Assembly: GCA_963669155.1 (NCBI GenBank)
Contig: OZ022576.1
Location: 30,304,835-30,368,834, forward strand
Source: Arbacia lixula
Lineage: Eukaryota > Echinodermata > Echinoidea > Arbacioida > Arbaciidae
Length of the DNA stretch: 64,000 nucleotides
Reading direction: 5' to 3'
This document shows positions 27,198 to 37,400 of this stretch, piece by piece. The position numbers and the translations under genes were made by a program. Under the pieces are notes generated by a model. The model was not told the DNA's origin. It did no database searches and saw only the letters and a list, made by a program, of their open reading frames with translations. Every line of letters begins with the position of its first letter. Positions within the stretch are counted from its first letter, which is position 1.

Positions 27198-29600
27198 GTA
27201 AGTACCGTTAATCCTTTCACTTTCCTTTATTTGATTTTGTTGCATCTCAATGGTTATATAACATTTCATAACTGTTATACATTCCTTTTTCCTGAAGGTT
27301 ACACGTTAGAAGTCTGAGTCAGGTATTGTTCTTCACTCATTTCTCATGCTTGCCACCCTAAAAGATTGAGACAACTTAAATTAAAATTGATTCTATTTAT
27401 ATACAGTGTATTTGATGCAAACAATGGGAACTTGTGATAGTTTGAATTGTGACTGCTTTTGAAATCAGCAACACTTAGAGGATGTAATGGAAGATCTTTT
27501 GTGTGTGACCACTAAAATAATCCTAACCCTGTTTTTTTATGAATATTGGTATGCATTCTTCTTTAATTAGACAAACGTTCTTAACCACTTATATTACATC
27601 AACGCGTAAGGGTGCTGAATATATGCAAAATATATTGTTTGATAAAACATATACTAGTGAGCTTAAGAAAATTAAGCTCTCTTTACCATTGTCATCACAG
27701 CCTCAATACCAAGGTTATGTATTTTACGTTTTTTAGTTTTTTTTAGCTCAAAAATTTCTGTATTTTTGTCTGACATTTCCCTAACTTTCAGTGATTTTTG
27801 CTTTTCAGATTGTACTGTTTCAGTCCTGTCAAAATAGTTTGAATTTGTTTTCTGCCAATTGCCCTTTTCAGTATTTATAAAAGAGTTTCAAAAGTTCTTT
27901 GTCAGATAGGGATTAAATCGTGTTGAGTGGTACCTTTCAACATGTGTCTTATCTTACATCAAATCATTGTCATGAAAAGTACTACAAATATTATTTACAA
28001 GGCACAAGCATGAAATTCGGGGAGGTGTAACACAAGGAAGGTTCGCCAATATGGGGTCTGAACTTTTCTTACTGTGAAGGGATTGCATTTTCTATGTTTT
28101 GTTTCATCCTTTTAAGCCACGTAGTGGCCTTCCCTTCATCATTTGACCAATTATGCAACATATTAGGAATGATTAAAAACAGATGACCTTCAAACTTGGT
28201 ACTTATACTTTATGGTACTGTATGATAAACAGTAGAATTCTGAGTCAAATCCATTGGAGGTGAAAGGTCAATGAACTCTACAAAAAAAAATGTTCAATAT
28301 CTTCTGTTTGCAATGAGCCTAATAAGCACATTTGATACAGAGATAAACCATCAAATGTGGACGATAAGCTAACTTCCCTTCAAATAGGTAACTTACCTTT
28401 ATATAAATTTGGTTGTTTTCTGCTGCAAGATGAAGATACATCCTGATAGGATTAAAGCCTTTAAGAGGTTCACTCTTTGTAAATTAAAACATCAATAGCA
28501 TCCATGATTTTCTACATATTGATTTAGAAGCTCATTAAAACAAACATAACCATATTGATTGTAACACCCATGATTCTTGTACATGCCGCTCTCCTAAAAA
28601 GCTGTGAGTTAATAAAATGCTCAAGTTTGGATAAGATAAGATCCAGCCCGTACTATAAATCTTTCAGGGCTCTTCTCTCAAAGCCACAGATGGCAAGGCA
28701 GGAGAGGTATGACTGGAAAAACTGTTTTGACAAGTTCAGAATTTATGAAAGCGGGGAGGGAATATTATTGTTGTGAACTTGAAAGAAAGGTTTATCATGA
28801 AGTGAGTTATGAGTGGCTGTCATATGTTTTGATAGCATGCGAGCCACATAAATTCCAATCCATCATTTTATAGCTACACATTTTCTGCTCTGCTAAATGC
28901 ACAGTATAGTTGCTGTATTATGCAGTATGCCTATTGATCAATGCAGATTTGTCAAACATGAATTACAAAATGGTTATTTCATGTACATCTGTGATTCAAA
29001 GTTGTACGCCTAGTACATTTGTCTAATTTGCACTTTCAGTTGCATATTACTCAAATGTTCAAGTTACTTTCTGTAAACTTATTTATATTTGAATGAATTG
29101 GTTTAGTACATCAATGAACATTTAAATGATTGAACAATCATTATGCTTCAGTAAATATAATCCAATTGTAATCATAATTAACTGAATGAAAGGATCAATA
29201 AAAGGATGCCTAAATGTGTACACATGAATATTTTTCTTAAATTCCTTGGGTCTTTTCATTTCATTTATTTCCACAAACTTATAATCATTTACTTCAATAT
29301 GGATAACAATAACAGACAAATAGTAAAACAGAGGAAATTCAGTATGGCAGTCTCAAAGAATCAGTTTAATTTCCATTCAAATAAGAATGATTCTTGTTTG
29401 ACATGATGAGCAGGCTGCAGTCTATTTTAATGGAACCGACCAATGGGTCCATCTTCCCCCTACCTCCCAACCCATGTGGCTGGAACAACACCCGCAGTAA
29501 ATAGGGCAGGAGGTGTTCACCTAACTTATTTATCATCAGCCAGAGATAGTGGGGTGTCATCGAGGTGCCTCATGCCACCTTCCCTCAGTCTGGTCCGGAA
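27198..29600 (+). other. CFAP410 intron, first part; no other gene
   Basis: This is the beginning of the 4,890-nt intron between the microexon and the LRR exon. It is AT-rich. A small inverted word, GCCAC-GTA-GTGGC, lies at about 28117. No repeat of known family is recognisable until the minisatellite at 29601. Confidence 0.6.
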
Positions 29601-29952
29601 GGCCGTTCAGACGTCATGTCTTTCACATTATGATTCTGTGTATAAAGTCTGTTCACATTGCTAGATGCGACAATGAGTATGGTCTTTCAGACGTCATGTC
29701 TTTGGGATTACCTGTATGATTCTGTATATAATGTGTTTACATTGCTAGATGCGACAATGAGGGATGGTCTTTCAGACATTTTGTCTTTGGGATTATGATT
29801 CTATATAATGTGTTCACATTGCTAGATGCGACAATGAGGACGGTCTTTCAGACAACATGTCTTTGGGATTATGATTCTGTATGATGTGTTCACATTGCTA
29901 GATGTGACAATGAGTACGGTCTTTCAGACATCATGTCTTTGGGATTATGAGT
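29601..29952. repeat. Minisatellite, about 4.4 units of 76-85 bp
   Basis: Units start near 29601, 29681, 29766, 29842 and 29918. Each carries TTTCAGACGTCATGTCTTT, then a GATTATGATTCTGTAT block and ACATTGCTAGATGCGACAA. The second unit holds a small insertion (ACCTGT), so the spacing is uneven. Divergence between units is low to moderate, so the array is fairly young. It lies inside the intron upstream of the LRR exon. Confidence 0.9.
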
Positions 29953-30342
29953 ATGAATATCACTCTGGCTGTGATATCCCAAGAATGTGTTTACGATGAA
30001 GTCTCTTTCATTGAAGTCATGTCTTTTAACAAAAAAATAATGCTAATGATTTCTTGTATAAATGATAATAATATCAAGAAGGAAATTTACAGCTTTATTA
30101 CATGTAGGTTGCCACATTCTGACGCCATGCAATATTTTGCTGATAAACGTAAATGTAGTGCTAACAAATAAAAGAAAGGAATCCATGAAAGGTATTTTTG
30201 AAGAATAATCAAGCTTATTAACAATAAAGAATTATTTCATAGAGATGATAACCCCCTTGCCTTTGTGTATTTGGAAAATTGGCTTCAGCCAAGTTGAACT
30301 CCTGAATATCACTCTATCACACAATGTATGGTTACCAATATA

Positions 30343-30987
30343 CAGTTGAGGCCAAAAGTTTTCATACACCCAGGAAATTCAAAGAAAAGTTGATACTTGC
30401 CAAACATCATAAAATTTACTTTATCTTATAAGATATTTGTGCTATCATGACAAATTTGATATCAAACAAATGAGTAAGTCATGCCCCTTCATCACATTGC
30501 TTTGTCATCAGGAGCTGAAAAATATTTAGGTGTCATTTTTTCGCCAAAATCTTCATATTTTAGAAAAATTAAAAATAAAAACGGACAAAAACATTTCATA
30601 TTTGTGCTAGTTACTTCTCAATACAAACATTTCAGATTACACTTTTTGTTCAGTGGTGACATATCATGATAGAAAATGTAATATAAATCATAGATTTGAC
30701 ATTCATCTATTTCTTTGAAATGATGTTTGAGAATATAATAAAAAAAAATAGAATACATTTGGCATGAATATTACTTTTTTTTCTTCAAAGAAAATTCCAC
30801 CTGAAATATAATCAATCCCCAACAGCATTCCAATCATGTGAAAGAGCTTAGTATGCTCTTCCATTTGATACTAAATTCATCATGGTAGTATTTATATTTT
30901 TGAAGATATAGTAAATTTTACGTTGTATGGCAAGCAATCAAATTTCACTAAATTCTAAGGGTGTCTGTGAACTTTTGGCCTCAACTG
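30343..30987. mobile_element. Non-autonomous Tc1/mariner-type MITE, 645 bp
   Basis: The ends are perfect inverted copies of CAGTTGAGGCCAAAAGTT, with TA immediately outside each end (30341-30342 and 30988-30989). That is the expected TA target duplication. The terminal sequence resembles the CAGTTGAAG..CATACAC ends known from Tc1-family elements. Imperfect inverted similarity continues for about 130 bp (for example GTAAAATTTACT in one arm, AAAATTTACTTTATCTT in the other). The interior is AT-rich and encodes no transposase, so mobility would depend on a full-length relative. It sits in the intron of CFAP410. Confidence 0.9.
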
Positions 30988-31918
30988 TAAGTTTCTCTTT
31001 GTGCTGCATGGATCAGGCACAAGACGATGCAAGTGCCTGTATATTGTACTCTTCTCCTCCCATTTTCAGCGAAGAGACCAATTTATGGTCCATCCAGTCA
31101 CGTAATGCAAAATGTCACATAAAATCAGCACAAATGTTGGATGAAAGGACCATTTGCAGGCTCTCTCACCCGGCATGATTGTGTGATAGTGGGTGTAGGC
31201 ACAGACATACAGATTCATAAAGACTGTGCACTGCTGAAAATGTGTCTGGAAAAGGCCAATAGCCCGGTCATAGTGCTAGTGTGTGGAGGTTGTTCAGATC
31301 AGATGGGTTATAAAATGCAGACGGGGGTTTAAAAGTATTATGTCTAGGATTCATGTGAATTATGTATCACCACATTGAAAGTTAGGATGTACTGAGTTAT
31401 TGATTGTGTTGGTTTTATCTGTTCATTAGGAGGTACTCGGATGAGATCAAGTACATTAAGTTGGGAGAATTGTCATTAAATCACAAAGTCAGTTGTAGTC
31501 AATGTAGTGAAATTTGATTATTATAATTGCTTGATGTGCGGTTTCTTTACGCTGTTTGTAAATAAATACACAGTGGCGTTCGTTCGGAATAACAGGTGTC
31601 TTATCTCCCAGCAGATGCGCCAGTTCGAAGATATCAGCTGAAACAAATAGAGATTCATATTTTGTATTCTGCATCTTTTGGTAATCCATCAAGGAAAGAA
31701 CTAAAGCAATATGATCATAGTCATGAGCAGTATTCAGAGGGGCTCATGGTGATGTACCAGTAATGCAATATTAGAGCCCCCAATATTGATAAAAGGGCAC
31801 ATGTGAAGAAAAAAAAGGTTGTCCCTGTAGGATGTCATGCAAAGAGCATAGTCCAGGTGGTAGTTTGGTGAAAACAAGCTTGAAAATAACCCCCTTTATG
31901 TTTGGGCCCATCACCTAC
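30988..31918 (+). other. CFAP410 intron; no recognised element
   Basis: This stretch between the Tc1-type MITE and the triplicated acceptor of the LRR exon has no coding frame or repeat that I can recognise. Confidence 0.55.
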
Positions 31919-32105
31919 AGGTGTCCATTTTCCAGCAGAAAAGAAGCCCCCCCCCCCCCCCACAAATAAACTTTCCCTTCTTTCTTACCCCCTGATCTCT
32001 AGGTGTCCATCTTCCAGCAGAAAAGTAGCCCCCACAAATAAACTTTCACTTCTTCCTTGCCTCCCCCACCCCTCCCCCAATCTCCAGGTGTCCATCTTCC
32101 AGCAG
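31919..32105 (+). repeat. Triplicated 3' splice site and head of the CFAP410 LRR exon
   Basis: AG followed by GTGTCCAT(C/T)TTCCAGCAG occurs three times: at 31921, at 32003, and at 32088, where it is the true exon start. The period is 82 then 85 nt. The unit consists of 18 nt of exon head plus intron with CACAAATAAACTTTC and a pyrimidine tract. The first two copies run from the exon head into AAAAG(A/T)AGCCCCC instead of ATGCCC. Read in the exon phase, both reach a stop within about 25 codons. The first holds a C15 run at 31947-31961. They are potential decoy acceptors whose use would give truncated messages. Confidence 0.9.
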
Positions 32106-32358
32106 ATGCCCAACATTGAGGTGATCAGCCTGAGCGTGAACAGCATCACCACGCTGGTGGACTTCAGCTTCTGTAGCAACCTGACGGAGCTGTACGTACG
32201 GAGGAACTGCATTGCCTGCCTGTCTGAGGTCTGGTACCTTCGAGCCCTGCCCAAGCTCAAGGTGCTATGGCTGGCGGACAACCCTTGTGCCGCCGGCGAG
32301 AACTACAGGGCCACTGTGCTCAGGATACTCCCCAACCTACACAAGCTGGATAACATCA
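32088..32358 (+). CDS. CFAP410: CFAP410 leucine-rich repeat exon (90 codons)
   Basis: The exon runs from a CCAG acceptor to a GTGAGT donor and encodes 90 residues plus one base. It starts [18 protein letters not shown] and ends [11 protein letters not shown]. Repeats are visible at residues 10-30, 32-52 and 56-66, with LxxLxLxxNxI spacing. An LRR cap ([25 protein letters not shown]) closes the domain. From recall, the human protein reads [20 protein letters not shown] and then LYLRRNRI, VLWLAENPC and RLQKLDN in the same places, so orthology is clear. Vertebrate CFAP410 acts at the basal body and photoreceptor cilium, binds NEK1, and is mutated in retinal dystrophy and axial spondylometaphyseal dysplasia. 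That role is carried over by family. The frame stays open upstream to 31902, but that part is intron and repeat. Confidence 0.93.
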
Positions 32359-32446
32359 GTGAGTAGTAGAGGACCTAGTAGTGTATATTTCATGTTGCAA
32401 GGATTAGTTTAGCTCTGGATTGAAACTTGTTTGCACACAAATATCT
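32359..32446 (+). other. Start of the 19.8-kb CFAP410 intron
   Basis: The donor is A|GTGAGT at 32359. No feature is seen before the hairpin element at 32447. Confidence 0.7.
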
Positions 32447-32555
32447 GGGGCCATATTCATGAAACCATACTAGCCTAGTTAGTTCCTAAAATGCATGCAC
32501 CTGAATGCTTTTTAGCAATGAACTAGGCTTAGTAAGGTTTCATGAATATGGCTCC
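32447..32555. mobile_element. Hairpin MITE-like element, about 109 bp
   Basis: GGGGCCATATTCATGAAACC at the left end is inverted as GGTTTCATGAATATGGCTCC at the right. The inner TAGCCTAGTTAGTTCCTAAA pairs imperfectly with the complementary half, so nearly the whole element folds back. The G-rich end followed by CATATTCATGAAA resembles the GGGGGGCATTTCATCAAA end of the element at 39739. No target duplication is evident. Confidence 0.65.
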
Positions 32556-32582
32556 TGGGCCCTGCCTTTTGAATAATTGCAA

Positions 32583-32885
32583 TTGATCATGACTTTTTTT
32601 ATTATTTTTTTTTTATGATTTATTAATTGGTATATAAAAGACTGATTAGCAGCACAGGGTGAAAGCATCAGTTTACAAAAATCTACATTAAGTGGGCAAG
32701 TTCAATATTCAATATTCGTGCTCAAACAACAACAAAAATTAATTTTACATACAGTAAGTACAAGGGACATAACATACACAAACTTATACAAAAAAACCTA
32801 TCAATGGGTATTTATAACGAAAATAAACGGAAACAAACCAGGTCAAAATAAAGTGAAAATGAAATTGACTGAAATATAAGTTTGA
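32583..32885 (-). mobile_element. Possible minus-strand retroposed 3' tail
   Basis: Read on the minus strand, this AT-rich segment ends in AATTAATAAATCATAAAAAA and more A-rich sequence. That looks like a polyadenylation signal followed by a poly-A-like tail, suggesting a retroposed 3' end of unknown source. No coding remnant is recognised. It directly abuts the RTE fragment at 32886. Confidence 0.3.
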
Positions 32886-33897
32886 TATATGATAGTAATA
32901 ATTAAAAACATCTATAAGGACTCTAGTGCCCGTGTACATCTAGAAAGCACTACAACAAATGCCTTTAAAATCCTGAAAGGGGTAAGACGAGGCGACCCCA
33001 TCTCACCAAAGCTCTTTACTGCAGCTATAGAGGATGTCTTCAGAAACCTTGATTGGTTATCATTGGGAATAGTGGTGGATGGCGAACACCTGACACATCT
33101 CAGATTTGCAGATGACATTTTACTTCTAAGCCATACCCCTCAGGAACTGGAGAAAATGGTCCGAGAACTAAGTGAAGAAAGTAGAAAAGCTGGACTGAAA
33201 ATGAATATCACAAAGACAAAGGTAATGATGAGCAGTAGATTTAAAGAACACAAAATCACAGTTCAGGGGAGGACCGTAGAAAAGGTAGACAACTACATAT
33301 ACTTGGGCAAAAAGATCTCCATAGAAAACGAAACAGCAGGGGAAGTGAATAGAAGGATCCAGTTGGCTTGGGCAAAATTTGGCAAGCTCAACTTCATATT
33401 TCGTGATGAGAAGCTCCCTCTTTCTCTCAAGAAACAGATCTTCAACCAATGTATCATACCTGTGCTCTCTTACGGATCAGAAACATGGACCACAACTAAG
33501 AGACTGGAAAGAAAACTTAGAGTAACCGAAAGGGCTATGGAAAGAATTATGATTGGTGTTACAAAGAGGGACAAAGTTAGAAACCAGGATTTGAGAAAGA
33601 AAACTAAAGTACGGGACATAGTACAGGAAATTAAATCAAAGAAATGGAGGTGGGCTGGTCATCTGGCCAGGAGGAAAGATGACAGATGGACATATAAATT
33701 AACCATCTGGATCCCCAGAGCTAACACCAGAAGAAGAGGCAGACAAAGTAGGAGGTGGATTGACGATATTAGAGAATATGGTAGTGTGACATGGAAACGA
33801 ACGGCACAAGATAGATCGAGATGGAAAAATGATGAGGAGGCCTTCCTTCAGCAGTGGAGAGAAATAGGCTAAATAGAAATAGAAATAGAAATAGTAA
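32886..33897 (+). mobile_element. 5'-truncated RTE-clade LINE
   Basis: The fragment starts inside the reverse transcriptase domain and runs to the end of the ORF, then to a short (GAAATA)n tail at about 33874-33897. Tandem short-repeat tails are usual for RTE elements. The endonuclease, the N-terminal part of the RT and the 5' UTR are absent, as in ordinary 5' truncation by incomplete reverse transcription. No clear target duplication is seen. It lies in sense orientation inside the 19.8-kb CFAP410 intron. Confidence 0.88.
32889..33872 (+). pseudogene. C-terminal RT fragment of an RTE-type LINE ORF (327 codons, uninterrupted)
   Basis: This is a partial retrotransposon polyprotein. Visible motifs are GVRRGDPISPKLFTAAIED (residues 31-49), the catalytic FADD box (73-76) in LRFADDILLLS, GLKMNITKTKVM (102-113), YLGKKIS, PVLSYGSETW (191-200), RAMERIMIG, KWRWAGHLARR (252-262), RGRQSRRWIDD and the terminal AQDRSRW..EAFLQQW. 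This order is characteristic of RTE-clade endonuclease-reverse transcriptases of invertebrates. RT motif A and the endonuclease are missing, so it cannot be autonomous. The first Met is only the first ATG after the truncation point; a stop lies two codons upstream. The absence of stops or frameshifts over 327 codons suggests a young insertion. Confidence 0.9.
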
Positions 33898-34388
33898 TAA
33901 TTACATCCATAAAATAACATTTGACCAAAAAATTACCTATTTAAAACTTGACTTGCAGTTGATATCAACCGCAACCCTGAACATTAGAGATATGGGTTTG
34001 AATTTTAAATTATTCAGATTAATCGCAACTCTTTATCAGATGTGGCCCTAGCTGATCTGCACACACTGTTGTGCTTTTTGCACTGAAGTGTAAAGTATGT
34101 TGCCTAAAAATTGTGCACATGGTATTTTTTTGCCAATTAGGATTTCACAGGATATTCATACCACATGACATCATTACTTGTCAAGAGTTCAGTGTACCCC
34201 TATAACCCTGTACATGCAGCTATTACATTTTATAGACCTATAATACACTAGTCCTACAGAGCAGCTTTTATGTTAGTATGGAAATGGTGAAGTGGAGCCA
34301 GAAGTTGCCATCCATGGCAATGTAACATCCTTCTCTAGCTCATAAATGGAACCCTTTCCCTGAGTTCCTCCAAGTAAAGAGCTATTAT

Positions 34389-34544
34389 TAGTGCCATTCT
34401 CATTGGATATAAAAAAAATTGTGAAGTTAGGGTGAAAGTTGCCTTGCAACTGTACCAAAAGCCGAATGGTCCTATTGTCCCTGTCCTCGAACTTCGCAAT
34501 TTTTCTATATTAGCAATTTTTTAAGCCCAATGAGAATGGCACCA
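34389..34544. repeat. Imperfect inverted-repeat element, about 155 bp
   Basis: GTGCCATTCTCATTGG at 34391 is inverted as CCAATGAGAATGGCAC ending at 34542. Inside these, AAAATTGTGAAGTT (34417-34429) pairs with AACTTCGCAATTTT (34490-34503). The right arm is longer by about 20 nt. The loop is about 60 nt. It is probably a MITE remnant; no target duplication or superfamily signal is visible. Confidence 0.55.
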
Positions 34545-35020
34545 TTGAATTAAATTGATTGTATTTTTGTCAGCAGTGCTATTTCTGACAGAACATGTGA
34601 TTGTTTTATTTAATCACCACCAAAAAGAGAGCAACCACGAGCATTTGGATTTCATACATTTTCTAGACAATGTTTAAAAAGACAGTAAATATACATGTGA
34701 GATTGTCAGTCAAATTCTTAAGTATTGTTTGCTTTACATAATCCCTTGAGTCATCTTTCATGATCCATTTTAACAAGGGTGAAAATAGTTTGCACCAGAA
34801 AAGCAGTAGCTCGCAATAACGGAAACATAAAAATCACTTAGGATTCATGCTGGAACGTGCGTAGGAAGTCAGTCAGCTCATTCACCGCGTCTCATTAAAA
34901 TTTCAAGATGCAATTATCTGCCCCTAATTGGCCTGGTGTGTTCACCTTGCCCCTAAACTATATGGACACAGTGCATTGTATGTCTCTGTACAGTACATTA
35001 CATGCATACACACACTTGAG
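34545..35020 (+). other. CFAP410 intron; no recognised element
   Basis: The sequence is AT-rich. The stretch 34840-34960 is more balanced and contains CAATTATCTGCCCCTAATTG, which would suit a conserved regulatory block. This is unproven. Confidence 0.45.
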
Positions 35021-35130
<110 letters not shown>

Positions 35131-36689
35131 AATCTATCTATCCCTCATACACATATGCACTTGAAGCAGCTGGCTCTGTTTTGGTGCACCAATTTTGTCC
35201 ATCCTCCCGAAGTACTTACTGTCAATGACCCACCAGGGAAGGGCAAGCTGCCAGAGAGATAGCAAGAAAAGGGGGGGGGGGGGGGGGAGGAGTCTCATCC
35301 CAAATGCTCCAAATGATGGAGGCAAAGGGAAGTAGAGGACTCTTGGGTAGCTGGGGAGGCGTTGGACAAACAAAATGGTTTCATTGATCTGCATCTGCTC
35401 ATTGACGGCTTGCGGCAGCGCTCTTAGCCACAGGACGAGCTGACCGTGTCTGCGCATCGCCCTGCAAACTGTAGAGCTACAGAACATGCCAAAAAACATA
35501 AAAAACAGGCTGGGATATTTAGGTCAGGATTTCTCAAAGATATAGCCCTGCTCCAAATTGTATTTCTTTTTTTATAAGAAAAAGGTTGAGGGAATGAATT
35601 CTGATCAGTGTTAGCGCGAAATACGGACATGAGTCCGAACGTGATTGGTGAGTGCACTTGCAAGCAAGGTTCGGATTAGATTCACGTGGGTTTGAAGTGC
35701 CGTCCAGCAATCTATTGCTGCAGAGTGTGATGAAAGCAATCCATGTAGAGCATCTGTCTGACATGCTAGTATTCAATTGTCTGTGTCTGTGTGTGCTATC
35801 CAGACAGTTTCCTTCTCCTTTTCTCATTTTGTATTCAAGCTCACAGTCTCAGAAATTGGTGGCATGAGAGCCGTTCACATTTGAGATCTAAACAAGGATG
35901 GTACTGGGTATTCATGTAACTGTACTGTTCAAATTCAATGTCATATATCATAAAGTTTGAGGAAGCTCAAAAGCACACATTACATGTATTCCCCATCTAA
36001 ATCATCTGTAATATGCAATACATATCAATGTAATGCCAGATATCGTGATAGACATAGTTATAGTATACATGTACACATCTTAATGAGGTTTGAATGTTAT
36101 ACACACTCATAATGTACATGCAAGTTTATGCTACTTACTAGTAATTTAATACTAAAGGACTCTCACCAGTGTTGTGTAAACATATTTTTAGCAACAATTA
36201 CATACATGTACAAATCACCACAAAATAGCACATGCAATTCAGACCTATCTGTGCCTATAGGTCTCTTTTATCACACTCCAACAACATTCATGCTACCGGA
36301 TGTATCTTTCCATCCACTTTGGGAGGAAATGACCCAAACATGGATTGTTCTAGTGTGAAAGGCTCTCTGACTGTCAGACCATACATGAAGAAGGACATAA
36401 TGATCTGTCTTCCCCAAGTCTTAATAGGTTCCCTGCTCAAGGGAAATCTCTCTGATTGTTTAATTCAAGCTCTCATGAACAATGCAGCTATGGTTACAAG
36501 TGACTACATCAATCTGATCAAGACAAGCTGTGAAAAGGAGTGAAGTGGTTCTCTGGTCCTGGCAACTTAACAGTGAATGTAAAGGCCCAAATTTGTATGC
36601 ACATACAGAATAGTGAAACAATTACAGAGAGGCGCCGTTTGAAGTTCAGTACAGTTCATCGTATTGAAGCATGGTGACCAACTTCAACC
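35131..36689 (+). other. CFAP410 intron; no recognised gene
   Basis: It contains the G17 run (35271-35287) and a locally GC-richer stretch at 35390-35500. The open frames here are short and unlike any family known to me. Confidence 0.5.
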
Positions 36690-37400
36690 ATTGGCTGTTC
36701 GTCAAGGGGGCCAAACAAGATAAAAAAAAAAATTCACATAATACATTTGATACATTAAATTATACAAACAGGAAACAACATGAAAAAACAAAAGCAAACA
36801 TGCAACAAGAAATGTCATTTAAAAGAGAAAACATGTACATTTATTAAAGAGAAAGAGAAGAAAAAACTTGCAATCAAATTTGCTATTGTTTCATGTTTAA
36901 AATAGAAGAACATTATGCTGTTCGAAAATCAGATATTCCAAGAGCCATGAAAAGTATTAATGGCAGTCTTAAATTGATTTAAAACTTGACAAGATTTTGT
37001 TAGGTAATGTGTTGCGCATTTTGGCTCCTCGATAGGCAAGACTGTAGTATTTGTAGTAGCCCCCACAATGCCAGAAAGAGCCTGTGTGAACAATTCTATT
37101 ACTTCAATAGGAAATAATATATTTTGTGGTTCACATGGTCTGTGTCATGTTATCAGGCGTGGAAAGTAGCCCTAGCATCTTTTCCCTGATGTATGTAAAA
37201 TAATTACTGTCTGCTTGTTTTGTTAAGTCTGAGGAATTGAAATATAGTCTAGCTTGCTGTGTGTACTTTCCACATGGAATCATGGATATCAGAAATGAGG
37301 CCTGAGCTACATCATATCGTGATCCTACGATATACTTCTCTTGCCTTGTATCATGATAATCTCTACAAATTGTTGTGAGTGTTTTGACAAATCCAGTACT
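36690..37400 (-). mobile_element. Probable decayed LINE 3' end, antisense to CFAP410
   Basis: On the minus strand, a segment at about 36975-37055 translates to SLAYRGAKMRNTLPNKILSS followed by FKSI. This resembles the YRGAKLWNSLP..FK ending of CR1/L2-type LINE ORFs. An upstream minus-strand open stretch (about 37140-37320) reads IPCGKYTQQARLYFNS, which I cannot place. Downstream lies an AT-rich 3' UTR-like stretch ending with TTGGCCCCCTTGACG. The frame is interrupted, so it is an old copy. The family assignment is tentative. Confidence 0.4.

Noticed and set aside
31902-32087. Upstream extension of the LRR-exon open frame beginning at an ATG at 31902
   Set aside because: It reads through intron, a C15 run and the duplicated acceptors, with Pro/Ser-rich compositional residues. 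The true coding sequence begins at the acceptor at 32088.
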